From Tatumella morbirosei (lineage in GTDB: Bacteria; Pseudomonadota; Gammaproteobacteria; Enterobacterales; Enterobacteriaceae), in contig NZ_JPKR02000003.1 in NCBI RefSeq assembly GCF_000757425.2, positions 1,116,001 through 1,180,000 on the forward strand: DNA of 64,000 nt, written 5' to 3'. Below are positions 57,257 through 64,000 of this stretch, piece after piece (the stretch's first letter is position 1; each line of letters begins with the position of its first letter). Made by a program: the position numbers and the translations under genes. Under the pieces are notes generated by a model. It worked only from the letters and a program-made list of their open reading frames with translations, was not told the DNA's origin and searched no databases.

Positions 57257-58156
57257 ATGAACATCGTACTGTATTTTACCGTAGTACTGATTTGGGGAAC
57301 GACATGGATAGCTATTTTTGTCCAGCAACATTCTGCCGGTGTGCCGGTGATGACCTCAGTCTTCTGGCGTTTTATGCTGGCGGCAATCCTACTGCTGGCT
57401 CTGTTAAAACTGACCCACCGCCTGAAAAAATTGTCCCGTCAGATCCATTTTTTCTGTCTGCTGCAGGGATGTTGTATCTTTGGCGGAAATTTTATCTGCT
57501 TTTATACGGCAGCTCAGTGGATTAACAGTGGTCTCGAATCTGTGATTTTTTCAATGGCGGTGATTTATAACACCATCAACAGTTGGATCTTCTTTCGTCA
57601 GAAACCACCGGTACAATTTATTCCAGCGTTGATCCTCGGCCTGGGGGGGATGATTGTGATGTTCTGGCCGCAGTTGAGGGCCAACCATTATTCGGTTCAA
57701 CTGCTGGCAGGTATTGGTTTATCCGCCCTGGGGACCCTGGGTTTCTCGCTGGGAAATATGCTGAGCGTGCGCCACCAGCGCCAGAAACAAGATGTCATGA
57801 CTACCACCGGTTTTGCCATGCTGTACGGAGCCCTGGTCATGGCCTTGATCAGCCTGTTAACCGGTCAGTCTCTGGCGCCGTCGCTGAACACTCACTGGCT
57901 GGCGGCCGTTGGTTATCTGGCAGTGATAGGATCGGTGTGTGGTTTTGGCGCCTATTTTACCCTGCTGGGCAGAATCGGTGCGGCAAAGGCCGCATGGAGT
58001 ACCTTATTATTTCCGTTAGTCGCACTGGCATTATCTGCGGAGTTTGAAGGCTTTATATGGCAACCGCATGCCGTGCTCGGGTTGATAAGCATTTCACTGG
58101 CGAACCTGATGATGTTCGCCCGCTTACCAGCAGGCCGGCGCGCACGAGCAGCCTAA
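57257..58156 (+). CDS. EamA/DMT-superfamily transporter
   Basis: A 299-residue protein with ten membrane helices in two EamA repeats (starting VLIWGTTWIAIFVQQ and GTLGFSLGNMLSV). These carriers export amino acids, nucleosides or drugs. The ATG at 57257 is preceded by GGAGGGGAAAG. The divergent AraC-type gene is the likely regulator. Confidence 0.88.
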   Translation: MNIVLYFTVVLIWGTTWIAIFVQQHSAGVPVMTSVFWRFMLAAILLLALLKLTHRLKKLSRQIHFFCLLQGCCIFGGNFICFYTAAQWINSGLESVIFSMAVIYNTINSWIFFRQKPPVQFIPALILGLGGMIVMFWPQLRANHYSVQLLAGIGLSALGTLGFSLGNMLSVRHQRQKQDVMTTTGFAMLYGALVMALISLLTGQSLAPSLNTHWLAAVGYLAVIGSVCGFGAYFTLLGRIGAAKAAWSTLLFPLVALALSAEFEGFIWQPHAVLGLISISLANLMMFARLPAGRRARAA

Positions 58157-58193
58157 ACACAAACGGGTATGAATGGCACTGACACTCTGTAAA

Positions 58194-58245
58194 CGTCATT
58201 CATACCTTCTTTCATGCATTTCATGCCGCGTAAACGGCAGCTCAT
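58194..58245 (+). promoter_or_regulatory. Triple 21-bp-phased repeat upstream of yhjX, candidate YpdB operator
   Basis: TGCATTTCAT (58215-58224) and GGCAGCTCAT (58236-58245) are separated by exactly 11 bp. The known E. coli YpdB operator at yhjX is a pair of GGCATTTCAT repeats with 11 bp between them, so these match 9 of 10 and 8 of 10. A third, weaker copy, CGTCATTCAT (58194-58203), has the same 11-bp spacing, giving TCAT every 21 bp, two helix turns. The set ends 74 bp before the yhjX ATG, suitable for activation. Confidence 0.8.
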
Positions 58246-58319
58246 ACCATAATCCCACACAAACTCCCGGTAATTAATTATCCTGTCCGTAGAAAATGAA
58301 TCTCTCGCGGAGCGCGAAT

Positions 58320-59534
58320 ATGAACACCACCCAACAACCGCCATCAGCCACTCGCTGGCTGACACTGTGCGGGACTGTGATTACCCAGTTTGCATTAGGA
58401 TCTGTTTATACCTGGAGTTTGTTTAATCAGCCCTTGTCTCAGAAACTCTCAGCTCCGATCAGCAAAATCGCCCTGTCTTTCGGAATTCTCAGCCTTACCC
58501 TCGCTCTGGCATCGTCTATGGCAGGAAAGCTACAGGAACGATTCGGGGTACGTAACGTGACCCTCAGTGCCGGTATTCTACTGACTATCGGCTTGTTTCT
58601 GACCGCAGAATCTTCGTCCATCGGCATGCTATATCTGAGTGCCGGTGTGTTGGTCGGTCTGGCTGATGGTACTGGCTACCTGCTGATATTATCCAACTGC
58701 GTAAAGTGGTTTCCTGAGCGTAAAGGAGTCATTTCTGCCTGCTCTATCGGCGCTTACGGTTTGGGTAGCCTGGGCTTTAAATTTATTTTTAGTTATCTGT
58801 TGGCTCATCAGAGCCTGGAGCATACCTTTATGCTGTGGGGAGTGATCACTCTGGTAATTGTGACGCTCGGCGCTTTGCTGATGAAAGATGCCCCGCGTAC
58901 AGAGGTTCAGCAAGGTAGTGACTCTGCCGGTGACTTTACCCTCGCAGAGTCTATGCGTCAGCCACAATACTGGATGCTGGCGTTGATGTTCCTGACAGCC
59001 TGTATGAGCGGCTTATATGTCATCGGGATCGCCAAAGACATCGGCCAGAATCTGGTGCATTTACCCGCGTTGGCCGCAGCCAACGCAGTGACGGTGATAG
59101 CCATGGCCAATCTGGCGGGTCGTCTGGTGCTGGGGGTATTATCCGACAAGCTGCCACGTATCCGCGTGATTTCACTGGCGCAGGTAGTCTCACTGGCAGG
59201 GATGAGTCTGCTGCTGTTTACCCGACTACAACAGGATTCATTTTTCTTCGCTGTTGCCTGTATCGCTTTCAGCTTTGGTGGTTCGATTACCGTATTCCCG
59301 TCACTGGTCAGCGATTTCTTTGGTCTGAATAATCTGACAAAAAACTACGGTGTTATTTATCTCGGTTTTGGCGTAGGCAGTATTCTTGGTTCGCTGGTCG
59401 CGTCAATTTTCGGCGGATTTATGGTGACATTTGTAGTGATCATGGTACTACTGGCAGTTTCATTGATCCTGTCGCTGACCGTTCGACAGCCGGGCCAAAA
59501 TTCAGAACAACCTGCCACTCTGGTACAAAACTGA
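58320..59534 (+). CDS. yhjX: YhjX, OFA-family MFS transporter (pyruvate-responsive)
   Basis: 404 residues from the ATG at 58320 (ribosome binding site GGAG). The frame is open to 58296. The match to E. coli YhjX is strong across the length (TLCGTVITQFALGSVYTWSLFN, ADGTGYLLILSNCVKWFPERKG, MLALMFLTACMSGLYVIGIA). YhjX is the sole main target of the YpdA/YpdB system, induced by external pyruvate, and is linked to pyruvate transport. The upstream region has the corresponding operator. In E. coli the gene is far from ypdAB, but here it is about 4 kb away. Confidence 0.93.
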   Translation: MNTTQQPPSATRWLTLCGTVITQFALGSVYTWSLFNQPLSQKLSAPISKIALSFGILSLTLALASSMAGKLQERFGVRNVTLSAGILLTIGLFLTAESSSIGMLYLSAGVLVGLADGTGYLLILSNCVKWFPERKGVISACSIGAYGLGSLGFKFIFSYLLAHQSLEHTFMLWGVITLVIVTLGALLMKDAPRTEVQQGSDSAGDFTLAESMRQPQYWMLALMFLTACMSGLYVIGIAKDIGQNLVHLPALAAANAVTVIAMANLAGRLVLGVLSDKLPRIRVISLAQVVSLAGMSLLLFTRLQQDSFFFAVACIAFSFGGSITVFPSLVSDFFGLNNLTKNYGVIYLGFGVGSILGSLVASIFGGFMVTFVVIMVLLAVSLILSLTVRQPGQNSEQPATLVQN

Positions 59535-59554
59535 CAACCTGCCCGTTATTTGTG

Positions 59555-59582
59555 ATGCCCCGCCTGCAGGGGCATAATTTTG
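59555..59582 (+). terminator. Intrinsic terminator after yhjX
   Basis: ATGCCCC (59555-59561) and GGGGCAT (59569-59575) with a 7-nt loop, followed by AATTTTGT. It lies 20 bp after the yhjX stop. Confidence 0.8.
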
Positions 59583-59610
59583 TCTTTATCTGACACTATT
59601 TCCCGAAAAA

Positions 59611-59871
59611 TCACTTCACTCTTAACGCAGTCCTGACTCTCCAGCGGTAAATCACCAGCACTATCGCCAAAACCATGACCGGCAGAAGATGCACAAAAAA
59701 CCATACCATCAGTCCGGCAAAGATATAGATGCCACCGGGGGCATCAGGATCGTATTGCATCCCCATTCGTGCCCCCACCATCGCCCAGATAAATAACGTA
59801 GGAATCGTCCAGAGAATATTGAACCACCTGCGATAGCGGTTTACCGGATTCAACAGTCGTTCACCGATCAA
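59611..59871 (-). CDS. Small two-helix membrane protein, unrecognised
   Basis: An 86-residue protein with hydrophobic segments at about 17-36 and 46-74 and a basic C-terminus (YRWRVRTALRVK). The start is a TTG at 59871, supported by AGGAG at correct distance. No ATG start is available. Function unknown. It runs toward yhjX and is 77 bp from the lipoprotein gene on the same strand. Confidence 0.65.
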   Translation of the reverse strand: MIGERLLNPVNRYRRWFNILWTIPTLFIWAMVGARMGMQYDPDAPGGIYIFAGLMVWFFVHLLPVMVLAIVLVIYRWRVRTALRVK

Positions 59872-59948
59872 TGTGCAAAACTCCTGTGTGGGGAAATCAT
59901 AGTATAGCCCCTTCTTCCCGGTGACGAGTATTCCTGACTTCGCTGCTA

Positions 59949-60281
59949 TTAATTATCTACCGAATAATTGCACTGGAACCAACGAGTTTTTTCTCCTGAC
60001 CAGGCACTGTTTTCTTCCGGAAGTGGTTCAACTTTATCAAAACCATGCTGGTGACAATAATCTGCCACTGTGGTGTTGAGCGCGGTCAGATTGACCTGTG
60101 AAGGTTTGTAACGAAACTGCAGACTATGGGAAGCTTTATCACTGTCTACCTGGGTGTACCCCCCGGGATACTGATGTGCGCAGCCACTCAGCAGAGTACT
60201 AAGCACACCCGCCATACACAGAACTCTAAGATTTTTCGCCATGTTCAGCATTGTTAACCGAAAAGTAAAAGTTACATTCAT
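59949..60281 (-). CDS. Small lipoprotein
   Basis: A lipobox LLSGC shows that the product is lipidated, probably on the outer membrane because the residue after Cys is Ala rather than Asp. The mature part of about 77 residues has four Cys-containing or hydrophilic motifs (ADYCHQHGFDKVEPLPEENS, RWFQCNYS). The ATG at 60281 has GGAGGG upstream. A downstream ATG at 60242 would give a tidier 20-residue signal peptide but has no ribosome binding site. Function unknown. Confidence 0.75.
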   Translation of the reverse strand: MNVTFTFRLTMLNMAKNLRVLCMAGVLSTLLSGCAHQYPGGYTQVDSDKASHSLQFRYKPSQVNLTALNTTVADYCHQHGFDKVEPLPEENSAWSGEKTRWFQCNYSVDN

Positions 60282-60394
60282 AGTAATGTATCCCTCCACC
60301 GGCGGTTGCACATCGGATTAGACCGTAAGCGGTCATCAGGACGGAGAAATCAGAGATTTCTGTCGTCCCCCCTCCGGCAGACACTGTTCAGGGA

Positions 60395-61198
60395 TTAATC
60401 CGCACTGACTACCATCATCCGTAACAGGTTGGCCGACTGAGGCGCCGGCAGTTTCAGGATGGTCTGGTACAAATCAATCGTCATCGCGCACAGTGACTGA
60501 TGATCAGAAGATGTGTCACCCGGCTCATTGAGCTGTTTCAGCTTGTCGCCCCAGCGTGAGTAGAGGATACCGACCACCTGTTTCAACGTATTACTGGCCA
60601 GGGTTTTATTGATTGGTTTATCAGGGCCTTCACTGGTCAGGAACAGCTGTTCCATCGCCGCGGAATCACGATCATTCAGCGACTGCGGCAGTACCTGCAT
60701 CAGATTGACGCCACCTTCAACCTGCGGATACAGAAAGCGAAAGCAGTATTCCGGTGAGATTTTCTCCAGTGCAATCATTTCGTCCACGTTAACCGTGACA
60801 TAGTTAATAACCGCCTGATCACTGGCACGACCAATTCGCTGATTCACCACATCAGCCAGCATGCCGCGTAACTGCCCGATGGCGAGGGGAACACTCATTC
60901 CCTGCTTGATTGAACGCAGAAAAGATTGCTGCAATACCGCCCAAAGTTTCGGTTCCTGCTGTTTCAGAATCCGGTAACCAGGTATTGCTGACAATTCAGC
61001 CAGTGAGTGCTGAGCCAAAAGTTCTGCATCATGCTGTGGTTTATAGGCGTAAAACCACCACAGATTACCTGCGGCTACAGGAACAATTGTCAGTAAAATG
61101 GCAGCCACCAGTGAAAGACGATTCTTTCTGACAATAACAGTCAGTAGTAACCCTAAAACAATCAGGCTGATGACAGAAGGGAGTAGTGTTTCGGTCAT
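60395..61198 (-). CDS. Membrane-anchored protein of unknown function coupled to a universal stress protein
   Basis: A 267-residue protein with two N-terminal membrane helices (about 5-23 and 30-49) and a large, mostly helical domain that would face the periplasm. No family is recognised. Its ATG overlaps the stop of the upstream universal stress protein by 4 nt, so the two are translationally coupled and probably work together. The domain has few cysteines and no obvious catalytic motif. Confidence 0.78.
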   Translation of the reverse strand: MTETLLPSVISLIVLGLLLTVIVRKNRLSLVAAILLTIVPVAAGNLWWFYAYKPQHDAELLAQHSLAELSAIPGYRILKQQEPKLWAVLQQSFLRSIKQGMSVPLAIGQLRGMLADVVNQRIGRASDQAVINYVTVNVDEMIALEKISPEYCFRFLYPQVEGGVNLMQVLPQSLNDRDSAAMEQLFLTSEGPDKPINKTLASNTLKQVVGILYSRWGDKLKQLNEPGDTSSDHQSLCAMTIDLYQTILKLPAPQSANLLRMMVVSAD

Positions 61199-61665
61199 AC
61201 CGCAGACGAAGTCTCTTGGGTAACATCAACCAGAACAGGGCAATGGGCTCGTTCAATGACAGCAGCACTCACTGAGCCTTTCAAAATTCGGTTGAAGGAA
61301 GAAAGATGGCGACGTCCCATAATTATCATTGAGGCTTGTATACGATCAGCCTGTTCGACTATGGTGACAGCCGGTTCGCCACTGCAGATCAATCCGCGGG
61401 CAGGAATTCCGGCCTGAGCAAACGGATTAAGCGCATAGCGCAGCATCTGTTCTGCCGAATTCTGGCTGTCTCTGGCATTCAGCAACAGTGACCCGCTCTC
61501 TGCCGTATCAATTTCTATCGGCTGGCTGCCGGAAATATCATCAGACATCACACAACACACAATAACCACTGATGCCTGATGGGCTTTAGCCTGATCCAGG
61601 GTGGTTCTGATAATTTTTTCCGCCATTGAGGCCTGGCGATCAATTGCCATTAATAATGTTTTCAT
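61195..61665 (-). CDS. Universal stress protein (UspA family)
   Basis: 156 residues from the ATG at 61665, which follows GGAG. The frame is open to 61737. The Rossmann-like UspA fold has an N-terminal beta strand (MKTLLMAIDR) and the C-terminal nucleotide region IMGRRHLSSFNRILKGSVSAAVIERAHCPVLV. The usual ATP motif G-2X-G-9X-G(S/T) is only partly kept: the second Gly is replaced (GRRH), so ATP binding is doubtful. It is the first gene of a two-gene unit with a membrane protein. Confidence 0.88.
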   Translation of the reverse strand: MKTLLMAIDRQASMAEKIIRTTLDQAKAHQASVVIVCCVMSDDISGSQPIEIDTAESGSLLLNARDSQNSAEQMLRYALNPFAQAGIPARGLICSGEPAVTIVEQADRIQASMIIMGRRHLSSFNRILKGSVSAAVIERAHCPVLVDVTQETSSAV

Positions 61666-62040
61666 TATCCAGCTCCATTCCGGAGAGTAGTAAATACCTG
61701 TATCAGACCTGTAAAGACTGCCCGGAACAACAGGCACCTGACACCGCCCATGAGATGCTCCCCGTTAATGTATCCTGATTTGCTTTAATTGTCAGAGTAT
61801 TACCTGACTGATTTTCTCGCTCCTGCCAAACAAATGCCATGACAAAGAAAAAAACAATTAATTTTAAAGCCAGGATTGCACGGGGAAAAACAGATTTTAA
61901 TTAATTTTCAAAACCACAACGATTGATGTAACGAAGTTACCAGCTGTAACGACCAGACAAGTGTCCTGTGGCTGTCAGGGAAGATTCATTTGGCGCAAAA
62001 ACCGGGGAAGCTCAGGGAATTTCTCCCCTGAGCAAAACTA
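61666..62040. other. Intergenic region between the stress-protein operon and alaC
   Basis: About 375 bp. It contains the terminator-like hairpin after alaC (62010-62033) and the promoter of the stress-protein operon. Nothing else is identifiable. Confidence 0.4.
62010..62033 (-). terminator. Terminator-like hairpin after alaC
   Basis: GCTCAGGG (62010-62017) and CCCTGAGC (62026-62033) form an 8-bp perfect stem 8 nt after the alaC stop. The T-rich tract (TTTTT) on the minus strand begins 8 nt beyond, so efficiency is uncertain. Confidence 0.6.
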
Positions 62041-63288
62041 TCAGGACGCTGAACTCTCCGGAGAGACGGATTCACTACTATTTTGGGGTGCCAACCCTGC
62101 GGCACGGAACATGTTTTTGATGCCACGCACCGCCTGGCGGATACGATCACTGTTCTCAATCAGAGCGAACCGGACATGAGTATCACCATAATCACCAAAG
62201 CCGATTCCGGGGGAAACGCACACTTTTGCTTCTTCAAGCAGCAGTTTAGCAAACTCCAGCGATCCGAGATGGGCATAATGCTCCGGAATTTTCGCCCAAA
62301 CATACATCGATGCTTTCGGGTTTTCCACCCTCCAGCCAGCATCATGCAACCCTTTCACCAGAACATCGCGACGACGCTTATATTGTTCGGCTATATCACG
62401 GACACATTGCTGATCCCCTTCAAGTGCCGCTATCGCCGCGACCTGTAACGGGGTAAAGGTACCATAGTCATGATAGCTTTTAATCCTTGCCAGCGCCGAA
62501 ACCAGCTCCTTATTACCCACCATAAATCCAATACGCCAACCAGCCATATTGTAACTTTTCGACAGCGTAAAGAACTCGACAGCAACATCACGGGCACCGG
62601 GAACCTGCATAATTGAAGGTGCTTTCCAGCCATCGTAAACGATATCTGCATAGGCCAGATCATGTATCACCAGCACATTATATTGTTTAGCCAGAGCGAC
62701 AACCCGCTCAAAGAAGTCCAGCTCAACACACTGTGCTGTCGGATTTGACGGGAATCCCAGAACCATCATTTTCGGTTTTGGATAACTTTCACGGATAGCC
62801 CGCTCAAGTTCTGCAAAGAAATCAATGCCGGATACCAGCGGTACCGAACGCACCTGTGCGCCGGCAATAACCGCGCCATAGATATGAATCGGGTAACTTG
62901 GGTTAGGTACCAGTACGGTATCACCGTGATCCAGTGTTGCCAGCATCAGGTGTGCCAGCCCCTCTTTCGAACCAATAGTCACAATGGCTTCAGACTCAGG
63001 ATCGATATCTACCTGATAACGATCTGCATACCAGCGGGAAATTGCTCTGCGTAACCGGGGAATACCCTTGGAGGTGGAATAACCGTGGGTATCTTCACGC
63101 TGTGCGACCTGACAGAGTTTTTCGACAATATGTGGTGGTGTAGGGCCATCCGGATTCCCCATACTGAAATCAATAATATCTTCGCCCCGACGACGGGCGG
63201 CCATTTTTAATTCTGCGGTGATATTGAAAACATAAGGAGGCAGGCGATCTATACGAGTAAAACGACGGGCTGGCTGATTATCTGACAT
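62041..63288 (-). CDS. alaC: Glutamate-pyruvate aminotransferase AlaC
   Basis: 415 residues from the ATG at 63288 (ribosome binding site GGAG). The frame is open to 63357. It is nearly collinear with E. coli AlaC (412), with the pyridoxal-phosphate Lys in [17 protein letters not shown]. It makes alanine from pyruvate and glutamate and is one of three main alanine-forming transaminases. It is divergent from ypdA as in E. coli. The shared pyruvate theme with the YpdA/YpdB system and yhjX is notable. Confidence 0.96.
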   Translation of the reverse strand: MSDNQPARRFTRIDRLPPYVFNITAELKMAARRRGEDIIDFSMGNPDGPTPPHIVEKLCQVAQREDTHGYSTSKGIPRLRRAISRWYADRYQVDIDPESEAIVTIGSKEGLAHLMLATLDHGDTVLVPNPSYPIHIYGAVIAGAQVRSVPLVSGIDFFAELERAIRESYPKPKMMVLGFPSNPTAQCVELDFFERVVALAKQYNVLVIHDLAYADIVYDGWKAPSIMQVPGARDVAVEFFTLSKSYNMAGWRIGFMVGNKELVSALARIKSYHDYGTFTPLQVAAIAALEGDQQCVRDIAEQYKRRRDVLVKGLHDAGWRVENPKASMYVWAKIPEHYAHLGSLEFAKLLLEEAKVCVSPGIGFGDYGDTHVRFALIENSDRIRQAVRGIKNMFRAAGLAPQNSSESVSPESSAS

Positions 63289-63544
63289 AAAAACTCCGTT
63301 AAACGTTAGCGCCCGGACCGTCCGAGCGACGCACTCCGAATGGAGTAAAATCAACATACCTGCCGGGTTCAGTATTTGTCCAGTAAATGCTCCTCAGGCG
63401 ACACAGATATTTTTTAACCGATAACCCGGAATTGATCCTGATTTTGTTTTACGCAGATTATCCCGGTGAAGCGCTGGTGCATGACAGGGAATTTTTCTAT
63501 CATAACTGCCTGTTTTGTTGTTTATTCACCTAAGGCCCGCCACG

Positions 63545-64000
63545 ATGTTTCTTCATCTGGATAAGTTACTGGCGGTTTTTGACCGTGCAGCATTAATGTT
63601 GATCTGCTTGTTTTTTCTGACCCGCGCAGCCCCCTTCCGCCAGTTGTTACAAAAAGATGATTATACCGTGCCAGAAAAAATGGCCGTAACAGCCATCTTT
63701 TCCCTGTTTGCGCTGTTTAGTACCTGGACTGGGATCAATGTAGATGGGTCGTTGCTCAACGTGCGAATCATTGCGGTCATGTCCGGGGGAATATTGTTTG
63801 GTCCCTGGGTAGGCATTACCACCGGGGTCATTGCCGGATTACACCGGTTTTTAATCGATGTTCACGGTGTGACCGCACTGCCCTGCCTGATAACCAGTGT
63901 GCTGGCAGGCGTGGTCTCAGGGCTCATTTACCGGCATATCGAAAAATCACGGCGCTGGAGCGTCGGAATCCTCTGTGGCATGTTATGTGAAAGCCTGACA
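63545..64000 (+). CDS. ypdA: YpdA, pyruvate-responsive LytS-type sensor histidine kinase (5' part)
   Basis: The first 152 residues are visible and the frame is open at the window end. They form the 5TMR-LYT membrane sensor: [38 protein letters not shown] and [21 protein letters not shown], nearly identical to E. coli YpdA. The GAF and histidine kinase domains and the partner regulator gene ypdB should follow outside the window. It senses external pyruvate. The operator of its target yhjX is found at 58194-58245. Confidence 0.95.
   Translation, partial: MFLHLDKLLAVFDRAALMLICLFFLTRAAPFRQLLQKDDYTVPEKMAVTAIFSLFALFSTWTGINVDGSLLNVRIIAVMSGGILFGPWVGITTGVIAGLHRFLIDVHGVTALPCLITSVLAGVVSGLIYRHIEKSRRWSVGILCGMLCESLT

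Noticed and set aside
1-64000. CRISPR arrays, insertion sequences, rRNA genes, replication origin
   Set aside because: No regularly spaced repeats, transposase frames, rRNA sequences or origin-like iterons were seen.

Overview
The window is a piece of an enterobacterial chromosome. Its cytochrome c maturation, glycogen, alaC, ypdA, yhjX and argW loci all read as close relatives of the Escherichia coli genes. The synteny, the moderate GC content and a set of plant-associate style catabolic clusters suggest Erwiniaceae (Pantoea, Erwinia or Tatumella type). That placement is inference, because no 16S or other marker is present.

Layout. 1-5.7 kb, minus strand: ccmABCDEFGH, with ccmH cut by the window edge. 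6.2-16.0 kb: yfdC and the tRNA-Arg gene argW, which are neighbours in E. coli, are here separated by about 8.9 kb of accessory DNA. That DNA holds a LysR regulator with a large hairpin over its ribosome binding site, an orphan three-gene operon, a GH42 galactosidase/GPH transporter/AraC operon, and an AT-rich orphan gene pair. 16.3-26.6 kb: a DUF1003 protein and the complete glgBXCAP operon. 27-36 kb: a SorC-family regulator, a tetrulose kinase and isomerase set (LerK, LerI and RpiB types), two TIM-barrel isomerases, an MFS carrier and a 2-hydroxyacid dehydrogenase, probably a four-carbon sugar or sugar-acid pathway. 36.7-46.7 kb: nitrilase, LysR, APC permeases, PuuB-like oxidase, Cache-domain protein, GntR regulator and PatD-like aldehyde dehydrogenase, probably amine or polyamine catabolism. 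47.2-54.2 kb: cho and a cydABDC operon. 54.2-55.9 kb: a gene-poor AT-rich stretch with an orphan terminator. 55.9-64 kb: small membrane proteins, an AraC/EamA divergent pair, yhjX, a universal-stress-protein operon, alaC and the start of ypdA.

Two themes deserve attention. First, three genes (a puuP-like permease, cho and cydD) are each broken by a single-base change in a run of T on the coding strand. Correcting one base gives family-length proteins of about 441, 281 and 586 residues. This points to homopolymer sequencing error, or else to slippage or phase variation. Second, several regulatory layouts are legible in the sequence: three 21-bp-phased repeats upstream of yhjX that match the YpdB operator, with ypdA itself 4 kb away; an AraC protein that keeps all six arabinose contacts but is wired to a GH42 operon; and a long inverted repeat in the divergent promoter of the tetrulose cluster.
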